DNA of 64,000 nt. It comes from Lysinibacillus_B sp050613145. GTDB taxonomy: Bacteria; Bacillota; Bacilli; Bacillales_A; Planococcaceae. The position numbers and the translations under genes are program-made. The stretch spans positions 3,224,001-3,288,000 of the forward strand of contig NZ_CP192507.1 of assembly GCF_050613145.1 (NCBI RefSeq), written 5' to 3'. This document shows, in pieces, positions 1 to 8,581 of the stretch. The notes beneath the pieces were generated by a model. That model worked only from the letters and a program-made list of their open reading frames with translations, was not told the origin of the DNA and ran no database searches. Each line of letters starts with the position of its first letter. The first letter of the stretch is position 1.

Positions 1-26
1 TTTTTCAGTAAGTTCTTCGTATTTTG

Positions 27-3000
27 TTACTTTTGGCTTTCTTGAACTACTTCTGTCGCTGCAGCTTCAATTTCATCAATCGCCCAATGTGACGTAGAAA
101 CATCTGTAAACATAGATTTTTCAATAGTTGTTACAGGTTTTATCTCAAATAAGCGATTCAATACTTTTACTGCTTGCGCACGCGTTAGAAAACCATTTGG
201 ATTGAATGCTGTATCACTCACTCCTGACATAATACCAAGTGCACTCACTTTTTCAATCGCACTTGCTGCCCAGTGCGTCGAATGAACATCGTTAAATGTT
301 TTGCCTGTTGTTTCCGATGTGCAATATTCTTTTGTTGTGTTTTCTGTACAGTGTTGCTCCATCCAACGTACAATGACACTCGCCATTTGGGCACGAGTAA
401 TCGAACCGTTTGGATTAAACGTTGTCTCGCTTGTTCCACTAAACAAGCCTGTTGTTTTTACAAATTCAATCGCATCTTTTGCTCCGTGGTTTTCTACGTC
501 TGTAAACGATGCACGCGCCGCTGTTGGAATGTTGTTGTTCGTTAAGTGACGTGCCAGCATTGTCGCCATTTGCGCGCGTGTAACATTCGCATTGGGACGG
601 AATGTACCATCTGCATATCCTTGAATATACGGTGCTTTCACTACTGTTTCGAGTTGCTTCAAATCGGGTGCATAAAGTAATGTGAACGTTGAGAAATGCT
701 CGACATCAAATTCTACCCCACGCACGCCTGGTTCGAATTCAACCATTTTGCCACGTTTAATTTCCGTTGTACCATCGCTGTGTTGAATATACACAACTAA
801 CTGCTCAAGCTGTTGTGCTGTTACAGTTGCTGGCAATGGAAGTGTGAGTGTGACACGGTGACTTTGCATATTCGTTTCAATTGTCACCGGATTACCTAAA
901 ACTGAAATTGTTGCTGTATTTGTTACAAGTTGTTGTAATTGTCCATCTTGTATCGCATCCGCTTGAATCGTTTCTTTTTTTACAGGCTCTTTCACCGGTA
1001 CAATACGGAAGTATAAATCATTCGTCCAATTTTCTAATGATGTATTCGGAACTAGGATCTTTGAATTCGCTGTACTAATTGAAAGACTTGTCTCTCCATT
1101 TGCAAGTGTTGAAACCGCCTGCTGTGATACATTCACCTCTGTTTCTCCTACCATCCCTGTTGCATCTGGAATAACAATGCGCGATACTTTTTGCTCTTGT
1201 CCTGCTAATTTTTGAGTAGATTCTAACGCCTTCTCAGGTGTAAAGTTAACTCTATCTTTCACATGGCCATTCTCCGTTGTACGTGTAATCTCCGTTTGTG
1301 CAATGACCATATCGGGATTCGCATCATCCACCACATCCACCACAATTTTTTGCGTGTTCGATGTTGATGGCCCTGGATCTGGGTTTGGCCCTGGATCTAC
1401 AGGAGCTGTAGGTGTCACTGCACTCGATTCCGCAGATTCCACACCATTTCCGGCACTATTCATTGCAATCACCTTAAATGTATACGCTGTACCGTTTGTT
1501 AAGCCCATTACTGTCACAGGACTTGACGTTCCCGTTTTCGCTAGCGCCGGTTGTTCCACACCACCGACATACACTTTGACTGTGTATCCCGTAATGGCAC
1601 TACCTCCATTGTTCGTTGGGGCATCAAAGCTCACCGTTGCTTGGGCGTTTCCTACTGTTACCATCACATTCGTTGGCATTCCTGGGGCTGTTACTGAAAC
1701 TGGATTAACAACTTGTGTTACCGTGAATGTCACAGGTGTTAAATTGTCTGCACTCACTGTCACCGTTGCTGTATATGTCCCGACTGCTAAACCATCCTTT
1801 GCTTTTACTGTAAACGTTGCACTATCTGTACCTGTTAAGCTTGTCGCTTGCGGTTGTGTAATATCAAAGCTACTCGCATCTGCTCCACTTAATGCAACAG
1901 CTACATTTGCCAAGCTTCCTGTGCCGGTGTTCTGAATCGTCAACGTCTTGGTTTCTTGCGTACCACTTGTATAACCGGCTGTGAGTGAGATGAATGTTTG
2001 ATTATCAATTGTGTCAATCGTATAGGTTTGTGGTATCGGCGGTACCGCATTTACAACTTGTGTTACCGTAAATGTCACAGGTGTTAAATTATCTGCACTC
2101 ACCGTCAACGTCCCCGTATATGTCCCGGTTGCTAAACCATCCTTCACTTTTACTGTAAACGTTGTACTATCTGTCCCTGTTAAGCTTGTCGCTTGCAGTG
2201 GCGTGATGTCAAAGCTACTCGCATCTGTTCCACTTAATGCAACCGCTACATTCGTCAGGCTTCCCGTACCCGTATTCTGAATCGTCAACGCCTTCGTTTC
2301 TTGCGTACCGCTTGCATAACCGGCTGTCAGTGCAGTCAATGTTTGATTGCCAATGGTGTTAATCGTATAGGTTGGTGGTGGCACATTTACAACCTGCGTT
2401 ACATTGAATGTCACAGGTACTAAATTACCCGCACTCACTGTCACCGTCGCTGTATATGTCCCCGCTCCTAAACCATCCTTCGCTTTCACCGTAAACGTTG
2501 TACTATCTGTGCCTGTTAAGCTTGTCACTTGCGGTTGTGTAATATCAAAGCTACTCGCATCTGTTCCACTTAATGCGACTGCTACATTTGCCAAGCTTCC
2601 TGTACCAGTGTTCGTAATCGTCAACGTCTTTGTTTCTTGTGTACCGCTTGTATAGCCCGCTGTCAGTGCGGTCAATGTTTGATTGTCAATTGTGTCAATC
2701 GTATAAGTTGGCGCTGCTCTAGTCACTATAATGGTATATGTTTTTATTGTGTCGTCTTGTGCTGTTACACCAATAGTAATGGTGTTAGCTCCAACATTTA
2801 AGGCAATATTCCCACTTGCTTGACCGCTTACTACCGCTGTTCCATTCACCGTTACTGTTGCATTACTATCAGCTACAGTCGGCGTAACATTCACACTCGT
2901 TACATTATTTGCTACGTTTGCTGTGTAACTTGTCGTCCCTGCTGCAAAAGCTGGACTTAATGTGCCGTTAGACAGGACCAAATCGCTTAAATTTGCATTG

Positions 3001-4859
3001 GCGCTAGGTGCGACCGTTGTGAAGTTCCATGTTGTAGTATTCGAAATCCCTTGAATTGCTTGATGAGCAGAATCCTCAAAGGCTCCTGCATCTATTTGTA
3101 CATAATAAGCCGTACCGTATGCTAAATTTGCTGTTGGATTAATTGTTACGGTTGAATCATTGACCGTGACATTCGACGCATCAGCCGCTATCGTTTCTAC
3201 TAAACTATTATCTGACTTATATATACGAATGCTTTTTCCAGCAACCGCCGTGATAGCCTCACTAAAGGTCATTGTCAGATTTGTATTAACAGGAACATTT
3301 GTTGCATCATCAGCTGGTAACATCGATACGAGCGTCGGTATAGGATCTTCATTCACATTTATAATGGTGATAGTGAATGGTTTTTCAAAATTAAGACCAC
3401 CGCTATCCGTTGCTCGAATTCGCACACTATAGCTATTTTTCGTTTCGTAATCAAATAAAGCATTTGTCAGTAGCTCATTACCACTAATATTAAAACTCCC
3501 ATTGTCCGTATCCCCTGAGCCAGATACTAAACTATACGTAAATGTATCCCCTGCATCCGGATCTGTTGCACTCAGTGTTCCCACAACCGTGTTTGCAGGC
3601 TTATTTTCCTCTACAGATGATGAACCCAGTGTAAGATTAATTGGAGCCTCATTCACATTTGTAATATTAATTGTAAAACTTTTTTCGTAAGAATTATTAG
3701 CACTGTCCGTTACTTTAATTCGCACACTATAGCTGTTTTTCGCTTCGTAATCGAATAAAGCATTTGTCCGTAGCTCATTACCACTAATATTAAAACTTCC
3801 ATTGTCCGTATCCCCTGAGCCAGATACTAAACTATACGTAAACGTGTCTCCTGCATCCGGGTCTGTTGCACTCAGTGTTCCCACAACCGTGTTTGCAGGG
3901 TTATTTTCCTCCACAGATGATGAACCCAGTGTAAGATTAATTGGAGCCTCATTCACATTTGTGATATTAATTGTAAAACTTTTTTCGTAAGAATTATTAG
4001 CACTGTCCGTTACTTTAATTCGCACACTATAGCTGTTTTTCGCTTCGTAATCGAATAAAGCATTTGTCCGTAGCTCATTACCACTAATATTAAAACTTCC
4101 ATTGTCCGTATCGCCTGTCCCAGATACTAAACTATACGTAAACGTATCTCCTGCATCCGGGTCTGTTGCATTCAATGTTCCCACAACCGTATGCATGGGT
4201 TGATTCTCCGCTACCGATGAAGCGCTGAGCGATAAATCTGTCGGTGGAGAATTAGCAGGTGCTGAGTTAACGTCAATTAATTCAACTCTGGCAGGATCAA
4301 AGTAAACATAATTTTCACCTACTGCATTTGGCGAAGATAAAATTAATGTTACCTCATTTGTACGATCTAACTCTATATTTGCTTTCGTAAGCAAAGAGCC
4401 GATCGGCAACTCTATATCCTTGCTAAAGTCTGGAAAACTATAATCTGGGTTTGAAAACAGAAGGGTTTTACCAGGTACTACTGTAGGAAAACTTTGAGCT
4501 GGGGTTGCAGCAGTCCAATTATCCGTTTGTCCAATCCCAATTTGCAAATTTGGAATAGGCCCTCCTCCTCCATCTCCTTCAAATGCTCTAAGCCGTAACT
4601 TAGCATTGGAGTAGTTCGAAGTAGATGATAACGTAAACTTTAAATATCCTTCAAATGAGGCTGTCCCCGCATCTCTCCGTCCTACAACAATGTAATTTTC
4701 ATAAACCTCTCCACTCCCTTGTCTTTTAATTGTTGTAATTTTTTGGGATGGACTTACGCTTTCCGCATTTACTGTTCCAATCAGAAAAAATGGTTGTACA
4801 ATCGTGAGAACCATCGCAACTAACATAATGAATACTTTATTTCTTGTTGAATTTTTCAC
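27..4859 (-). CDS. Large modular SLH-domain surface protein (adhesin-like)
   Basis: Secreted cell-wall protein of 1,610 residues. A signal peptide ends near residue 32 (VNAES). Residues about 40-200 resemble a DNRLRE/CBM96-type beta domain. Three cadherin-like repeats of exactly 100 codons follow (about 205-506, each with DPDAGDTFTYSLVSG), then an SbsA-type Big_5 Ig domain (510-620), a cadherin-like beta-sandwich (620-715), three ~107-residue Ig-like repeats ending VTQVVN (715-1060), one FN3 domain (1060-1155) and a proline/glycine linker. After an uncharacterised ~230-residue segment, the C-terminus (about 1400-1610) carries SLH motifs (GYADGTFRPNANVTRAQMA and relatives; the last one is incomplete), which anchor proteins to secondary cell-wall polymer. 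The start is GTG behind GAGGTG. It is the last gene of an operon after three tail-collar proteins. Adhesion or matrix binding is inferred. Confidence 0.9.
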   Translation of the reverse strand: MKNSTRNKVFIMLVAMVLTIVQPFFLIGTVNAESVSPSQKITTIKRQGSGEVYENYIVVGRRDAGTASFEGYLKFTLSSTSNYSNAKLRLRAFEGDGGGGPIPNLQIGIGQTDNWTAATPAQSFPTVVPGKTLLFSNPDYSFPDFSKDIELPIGSLLTKANIELDRTNEVTLILSSPNAVGENYVYFDPARVELIDVNSAPANSPPTDLSLSASSVAENQPMHTVVGTLNATDPDAGDTFTYSLVSGTGDTDNGSFNISGNELRTNALFDYEAKNSYSVRIKVTDSANNSYEKSFTINITNVNEAPINLTLGSSSVEENNPANTVVGTLSATDPDAGDTFTYSLVSGSGDTDNGSFNISGNELRTNALFDYEAKNSYSVRIKVTDSANNSYEKSFTINITNVNEAPINLTLGSSSVEENKPANTVVGTLSATDPDAGDTFTYSLVSGSGDTDNGSFNISGNELLTNALFDYETKNSYSVRIRATDSGGLNFEKPFTITIINVNEDPIPTLVSMLPADDATNVPVNTNLTMTFSEAITAVAGKSIRIYKSDNSLVETIAADASNVTVNDSTVTINPTANLAYGTAYYVQIDAGAFEDSAHQAIQGISNTTTWNFTTVAPSANANLSDLVLSNGTLSPAFAAGTTSYTANVANNVTSVNVTPTVADSNATVTVNGTAVVSGQASGNIALNVGANTITIGVTAQDDTIKTYTIIVTRAAPTYTIDTIDNQTLTALTAGYTSGTQETKTLTITNTGTGSLANVAVALSGTDASSFDITQPQVTSLTGTDSTTFTVKAKDGLGAGTYTATVTVSAGNLVPVTFNVTQVVNVPPPTYTINTIGNQTLTALTAGYASGTQETKALTIQNTGTGSLTNVAVALSGTDASSFDITPLQATSLTGTDSTTFTVKVKDGLATGTYTGTLTVSADNLTPVTFTVTQVVNAVPPIPQTYTIDTIDNQTFISLTAGYTSGTQETKTLTIQNTGTGSLANVAVALSGADASSFDITQPQATSLTGTDSATFTVKAKDGLAVGTYTATVTVSADNLTPVTFTVTQVVNPVSVTAPGMPTNVMVTVGNAQATVSFDAPTNNGGSAITGYTVKVYVGGVEQPALAKTGTSSPVTVMGLTNGTAYTFKVIAMNSAGNGVESAESSAVTPTAPVDPGPNPDPGPSTSNTQKIVVDVVDDANPDMVIAQTEITRTTENGHVKDRVNFTPEKALESTQKLAGQEQKVSRIVIPDATGMVGETEVNVSQQAVSTLANGETSLSISTANSKILVPNTSLENWTNDLYFRIVPVKEPVKKETIQADAIQDGQLQQLVTNTATISVLGNPVTIETNMQSHRVTLTLPLPATVTAQQLEQLVVYIQHSDGTTEIKRGKMVEFEPGVRGVEFDVEHFSTFTLLYAPDLKQLETVVKAPYIQGYADGTFRPNANVTRAQMATMLARHLTNNNIPTAARASFTDVENHGAKDAIEFVKTTGLFSGTSETTFNPNGSITRAQMASVIVRWMEQHCTENTTKEYCTSETTGKTFNDVHSTHWAASAIEKVSALGIMSGVSDTAFNPNGFLTRAQAVKVLNRLFEIKPVTTIEKSMFTDVSTSHWAIDEIEAAATEVVQESQK
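1680..2715 (-). repeat. Three tandem ~320-bp Ig-like repeat units
   Basis: Three consecutive units of the SLH protein encode the same ~107-residue module: start YTI(D/N)TI(D/G)NQT, middle LSG(T/A)DASSFDIT, end VTQVVN. They are more diverged than the cadherin units. Several also carry extensive identical DNA runs, so assembly collapse or copy-number variation is possible here. Confidence 0.8.
3340..4240 (-). repeat. Three tandem 300-bp cadherin-repeat units
   Basis: Within the SLH protein, three DNA units of exactly 300 bp follow one another. The stretches 3661-3960 and 3961-4260 are nearly identical base for base, and 3502-3690 and 3802-3990 translate identically in the antisense frame. The unit nearest the C-terminus (3340-3660) has drifted at its edges. 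The exact period and low divergence point to recent tandem duplication, so copy number could vary by recombination. Confidence 0.9.
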
Positions 4860-4872
4860 CCTTTCACCTCAT

Positions 4873-5406
4873 TTATGGTCTAATTGGATAGTCTCCATCT
4901 AAACAAATAATAAAATTCATTGCCAAAAATGGTTGCATGTTATTATGTGGTTCACTTCCACCACTAAATCCAATTGCACTATCACCCATTGTAACCGGAT
5001 TAGATTCATCTAAAGCTTTATATGGTCTTATTGCACCAAAACCCTTTTCTGTTCCCCAAACCGCATTTTCGGGACTACTCACACCTCCATCTGACACAGA
5101 AGAGCCCTGAGCAATATGATTATGCAAAGGTATTTGTGTAATATTTAACGACACTGTATTCTCACCATGTTGGCTACCAAATGCTCTAGGCGTTAATCCA
5201 TTTCCATTTCCAAAATGCATCGGGGCCCTACCTCGTAAATCAGGAAGTTTAAATGTATTGACCCCGTCTCCTCCAAATCGAATACCTATTATGGAGTATA
5301 GTGCTGAATATTCCTGTATAAATAATATTTCACCGTTACAAAAAGCCCAGTTCTCTGGTGCAAAACTTCCTGCAAATAGACGAATTTCTCCAATATAAGC
5401 GTCCAA
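4873..5406 (-). CDS. Tail-collar domain protein (MdpB-like), copy 3
   Basis: About 177 residues with a phage tail-collar fold signature: N-terminal DAYIGEIRLF, then WAFCNGEILFI, IGIRFGGDGVNTFKLPDLRGR and a C-terminal HNNMQPFLAMNFIICLDG. It belongs to the family often named microcystin-dependent or phage tail proteins. The open frame can be extended to a GTG at 5427, but a strong AGGAGG lies 8 bases before a TTG at 5406. Starting there gives MDAYIGEIR, matching the N-termini of the two upstream paralogues, so I place the start at 5406. It is third in a four-gene operon, just before the SLH protein. The role is unknown; a fibre-like extracellular protein is inferred from the family. Confidence 0.85.
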   Translation of the reverse strand: MDAYIGEIRLFAGSFAPENWAFCNGEILFIQEYSALYSIIGIRFGGDGVNTFKLPDLRGRAPMHFGNGNGLTPRAFGSQHGENTVSLNITQIPLHNHIAQGSSVSDGGVSSPENAVWGTEKGFGAIRPYKALDESNPVTMGDSAIGFSGGSEPHNNMQPFLAMNFIICLDGDYPIRP

Positions 5407-5420
5407 TTCTATTTCCTCCT

Positions 5421-5921
5421 CTACCACCTAGGCGGGTATATTCCTTGTAGGGCTATGCAAAAAGATAATGTACAATAAGGCTGCATATTATTATGAGCAT
5501 CCCCTTGTCCTGTTTGTGAGAGTGCATTTGAATTCATATCTACATTTGCAGTTTCAGCATACACGTTTGCAGTTGGCACACTTCCCCAGACTGCGTCTAA
5601 GGGAGAAAACTTGTTCGTGTCGCCTGAATCGGCTGCTATCTGGTGATTATGTGATGGTATTTCATTTACAGTCAAGGTATGCGCCGCTTCGCCGGCTGAA
5701 GTACCACGTGGAGTTACTGGAGATACATGAATCGGAACACGTCCTTGCAAATTAGGTAATGCAAATGTAGTCTTGCCATCACCTCCGTAAGTGTTACCTA
5801 TTAATGAAAAAAGAGCACTATTTTGCTGAACAGATAAAATTTGTCCATTACACGAAGCCCATCCTTGTGGAATAACACCAAAAGCAAAAGGTCGAATTTC
5901 TCCTATAAATGGTTCTGCCAT
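5421..5921 (-). CDS. Tail-collar domain protein (MdpB-like), copy 2
   Basis: 166 residues, start ATG behind AGGAG. It begins MAEPFIGEIRPFAFG and shares WASCNGQILSV, GNTYGGDGKTTFALPNLQGR and HNNMQPYCTLSFCIALQG with its neighbours. The tail-collar domain covers roughly residues 7-60. It is the second gene of the operon, 16 bases after copy 1. The real start of copy 3 lies 14 bases beyond its stop. No other phage structural genes are nearby, so this is not a prophage tail module as far as the window shows. Confidence 0.88.
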   Translation of the reverse strand: MAEPFIGEIRPFAFGVIPQGWASCNGQILSVQQNSALFSLIGNTYGGDGKTTFALPNLQGRVPIHVSPVTPRGTSAGEAAHTLTVNEIPSHNHQIAADSGDTNKFSPLDAVWGSVPTANVYAETANVDMNSNALSQTGQGDAHNNMQPYCTLSFCIALQGIYPPRW

Positions 5922-5937
5922 TTTCCTTCACTCCTTT

Positions 5938-6450
5938 CTATTGTTGTACGGGATAATTTCCTACTGTCGCGATAATAAAATTAATTGCGAAGGAGGGCAT
6001 CATATTATTATGTGACGTACTGCCTCCTATAGCCTCTACAAGCCTCTCATCCATTGGGACAATACCCGAAGCTGTATTTGTTTGATAGCTTGTAAAACTT
6101 GTATATCCCCATACACCACTAGCTGGAGAACTATTTATTGCATCATTCTGATTTGCGTTGGCCCTCACAGTATGTGTATGAGCCGGAAGCTCTGCTTGTG
6201 TCAATGTGACTCTCTCAGTTCCTCCCACACTACCAAGTGCGTATTGTTGACTTTTATGGATAGGTATTCTGCCTCGCAAATCAGGTAAAGCGAAGGTTGT
6301 CCTACCATCACCCCCATACATTGTACCGATTAATGAATACAGCGCCTCATTTCCATTAATCAGAAGCACTTGACCGTTGCATAACGCCCATCCTACTGGT
6401 GCATAATTTCCGCTAAACATCCGAATTTCTCCTATATATGCATCTGCCAT
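5938..6450 (-). CDS. Tail-collar domain protein (MdpB-like), copy 1
   Basis: 170 residues, ATG start with an AAGGGTG-type ribosome-binding site. It begins MADAYIGEIRMFSGNYAP and carries WALCNGQVLLI, GTMYGGDGRTTFALPDLRGR and HNNMMPSFAINFII. It is the first gene of the operon that ends with the SLH protein. Its start codon is only 16 bases from the edge of the duplicated block that begins at 6466, so its promoter should lie inside that block. Confidence 0.88.
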   Translation of the reverse strand: MADAYIGEIRMFSGNYAPVGWALCNGQVLLINGNEALYSLIGTMYGGDGRTTFALPDLRGRIPIHKSQQYALGSVGGTERVTLTQAELPAHTHTVRANANQNDAINSSPASGVWGYTSFTSYQTNTASGIVPMDERLVEAIGGSTSHNNMMPSFAINFIIATVGNYPVQQ

Positions 6451-6610
6451 TCTTCACCCTTCTTTCTATTTATTATATTTCCTGCCATTACGTTCTCACG
6501 TATAAGCCATTTGCTTCAACCAATCGAAGCCCAACTCTTTTACGAAAAGCTTGCAACATGACTGGCTTGTCTCCTTTACTTGCTTTCTGTTGGAGTAACT
6601 CTAAAATAAA

Positions 6611-6826
6611 GTGAAACTTCAATCAGTGGGGGTTTTCCTCATCCCCCACTGATTGAGAGAGGAACGCAAGCTAAGAACGCCACGTCGTGTGGCAACGCCT
6701 GCGTGACCAACGTCCTGTTGCCCTTAACCAATCGGGCTTTTACGGGCAGTTGATCTCCCACCTATGCTTATCGATTTTCCTTAAGCCTTGAGGTGGGAGT
6801 CTTAATGCCCGTTAATGCGGGATAAA
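6611..6826. mobile_element. 216-bp hairpin-rich insertion (non-autonomous, IS200/IS605-like features)
   Basis: Comparison with the other block copy (9015-9040) gives a clean empty site: AACTCTAAAATAAA joins directly to AG(C)TCC there. The inserted DNA holds a perfect 12-bp stem (AATCAGTGGGGG at 6620-6631 with its complement ending near 6653), a CTCCCACCT/AGGTGGGAG stem around 6755-6799 and a further GC-rich hairpin near its end. ATAAA occurs on both sides of the junction, so edges are uncertain by 5 bp. There is no open frame and no long terminal inverted repeat. Related sequence at 57540-57660 also begins directly after AAATAAA. Subterminal hairpins and a fixed 5' target fit IS200/IS605-derived elements, but the family is inferred. 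Confidence 0.6.
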
Positions 6827-7275
6827 AGCTCCTATTCCTTTTCCTTGATAACTAGTTGATAAGGAACAGTCTATAAGATGAAGGTGTTCGGGCCCACACA
6901 TGTCCCGGCATATCTATTTTCGCAAAGATTTATATAATGATTAGCTGTGGGAAATCGCTGACTATATGGAAGCTTTTGTGCTTGCCACTGCATACTTAAA
7001 AACGCCCCTATTTGTTCTGACAACCATCCACAAAATCCCACTTTTTGTTGTCTAATAGATATGTAGATTTAAAAAAGAAACGCGTCATCCACTTTTACTA
7101 TAGTTTTCAACTCACATTTCATCTAGACTACCTGCCAAAATCTCCTTCTACACCCTAGCTTAGTTCGATGCAAAATCATCTCCTCTCCGAATATATGTTT
7201 CACTACTTCAAATTCACATATGGATTTCCAACCAGAATATATCCTCATTTTGGTTACAAAACTATATATTTCTAG

Positions 7276-7281
7276 TATAAG
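7276..7281 (+). promoter_or_regulatory. Putative -10 (TATAAG) of truncated response-regulator copy
   Basis: This is the counterpart of the TATAAT at 9489. The last base is changed to G, which would weaken the promoter of the broken copy. Confidence 0.4.
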
Positions 7282-7353
7282 AGTACTTGGTGTTAATATT
7301 TATTAAAGATTTGTTTGTATTTTTAAAATTCACTTTATGAATAGGTGATGATA

Positions 7354-7881
7354 ATGCAGCATAAAGTTTTAATTATTGAAGATGATGCAACAATTAGTGA
7401 ATTACTAGATCTTTTTTTGACTAGTAATGGATTTACAACTACTTTTGCTAGTGATGATTACGAAGATTTACTTCAGTTTGAAAAAGAGCACCCCCATCTT
7501 GTTTTATTAGACTTAATGATGCCGAACTTAGGTAGCATACGAACGTGTCGAGAAATCCGTACAATTTCTAGCGTTCCCATTATCTTTATACGTTGCAATA
7601 AGGATTCTATAGATATTATTGAAGGATTAGAGGTAGGGGGAGACGATTACGTCATAAAGCCATTTAAAATGGAGGAGTTGTTAGCGCGTATTCGCTCCAA
7701 CTTACGAAGAACGCCCGTTTATCATCAAGCAAATTTTCAGCCTACCTTTAGACCGATTCATCAAAAAGCACTTCAATTTAATGAGTTAAAAATTGATGAA
7801 TCGAACCAAAAAGTATATATAGTCGGTGATAGAAACTTAGATTTTCAAACAAAGCTTTTGAATCGTTTTTCAAGTGTTTGA
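7354..7881 (+). pseudogene. Truncated OmpR-family response regulator (copy of 9567-10280)
   Basis: The first ~156 residues match the intact regulator downstream: receiver domain with EDD near residue 10, LLDLMMPN with the phosphoacceptor aspartate, and KPFKMEELLARIRSN. After VYI at about 7822 the frame leaves homology and runs 19 unrelated codons to a stop. The winged-helix DNA-binding domain is absent. Within the receiver several conserved spots are altered relative to the intact copy (for example GYEG to DYED). It may still make a receiver-only protein, but it is best read as a partial duplicate. Confidence 0.85.
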
Positions 7882-7929
7882 TTTATCATCTGAATAAATC
7901 CTTGTACTGCTTTTTTTATCTGTCCTACA

Positions 7930-8130
7930 TTTGAAAAGAAGATATTTTGAATCACGGTTGCTTTCATAAAATCAAGTATTTCAAGCAAGCCATCTCAGTC
8001 GACGTCATATCCACTTTGTTGATTTTCGAAAACAGCTGACCTTAAACTGTAATTGCTGGGCGTAACGTGTTAATTCTTCACGGTACTTACACGGCAATAA
8101 ACGACAGCCCGCTTTTTGTTGTGTCATCAT
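7930..8130 (-). pseudogene. yneB: yneB resolvase remnant
   Basis: On the minus strand an ATG overlaps the yneA stop, as expected for yneB. Two frames together give recognisable resolvase text: REELTRYAQQLQFKV, then after a one-base shift VFENQQSGYDVD, an in-frame TGA, and DGLLEILDFMKAT. The catalytic-serine N-terminal part (a RVST-type motif) is missing or scrambled, and the C-terminal half is absent. It sits between the truncated response regulator and yneA. The identification rests on remembered family sequence and on the yneA-yneB gene order of Bacillus. Confidence 0.6.
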
Positions 8131-8462
8131 TGTTCACTCGCTACTTTAATGGAATTCGTTTCTTCTTGTGTTGAAAGTCTAACAACATATACGGAGTCTT
8201 TTTCAACAGGAATCGTAATCGTTTGACCTGTAGTTAGCAGTTGATTAAATAAATAATTCTCCTTTTGTACAAAAGAAACCCAGTCTTGCGTAGACATTTT
8301 CCCACGATATTCATCGGCTAATGACCATAACGTATCGCCATGCTGAACTGTAATCTGTTCGTATTGTTCAATTTTTTCATCTGTTATGTATAAGTATGTC
8401 ACAAATGCTACTGTAACCCCTAAAAGTAGTGCTATATAGCTATTTTTCTTTAACCAATTCAT
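8127..8462 (-). CDS. yneA: YneA-like cell-division suppressor (LysM)
   Basis: 111 residues. One N-terminal membrane segment (about residues 8-26) is followed by a LysM domain (VQHGDTLWSLADEY to GQTITIPVEK, about 38-90). In Bacillus, YneA is the SOS-induced inhibitor of division, transcribed divergently from lexA. The same divergent arrangement is seen here, with LexA-type boxes in the 119-bp gap. It looks intact although both neighbours (yneB and lexA) are broken. Confidence 0.85.
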   Translation of the reverse strand: MNWLKKNSYIALLLGVTVAFVTYLYITDEKIEQYEQITVQHGDTLWSLADEYRGKMSTQDWVSFVQKENYLFNQLLTTGQTITIPVEKDSVYVVRLSTQEETNSIKVASEQ

Positions 8463-8477
8463 CTATAAATCCCCCTT

Positions 8478-8518
8478 CGAACATTCGTTTTTTTGCATTT
8501 AAACGAACTTACATTCGG
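8478..8518. promoter_or_regulatory. Candidate LexA (SOS) boxes between yneA and lexA
   Basis: CGAACATTCGTTTT at 8478-8491 fits the Bacillus SOS pattern CGAACRNRYGTTYG closely, and CGAACTTACATTCGG at 8504-8518 is a weaker second match. Placement in the yneA/lexA divergent gap agrees with known SOS control of both genes. Binding is inferred. Confidence 0.65.
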
Positions 8519-8581
8519 TTCCCTGTTCTTATATGTTATACTGAATCTAAATAATAATCTCTTACAGAGAGGTGAAAAAAC

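Larger units (their letters stand above)
6466..7822. repeat. Duplicated block, copy 1 (pairs with 8865-10035)
   Basis: From the shared CTATTTATTATATTTCC to the shared AAAGTATATATAG, this stretch matches 8865-10035 at high identity across noncoding DNA and the first part of a response-regulator gene. Copy 1 is longer only because of the 216-bp insertion at 6611-6826. Its left edge is 16 bases upstream of a tail-collar start codon. Its right edge interrupts the response-regulator frame and joins a yneB remnant. The rest of 6451-7344 holds no gene I can support. Confidence 0.88.

Noticed and set aside
1303..1935. 210-residue open frame antisense to the SLH protein
   Set aside because: It mirrors the repetitive, stop-poor coding sequence of the real gene, has no ribosome-binding site and no family resemblance. 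Other antisense frames within glutamate synthase, qox and fad genes were dropped for the same reason.
4873..6450. Prophage or phage tail module
   Set aside because: Only collar-domain proteins are present; there is no terminase, portal, capsid, tape measure, integrase or lysis gene around them.
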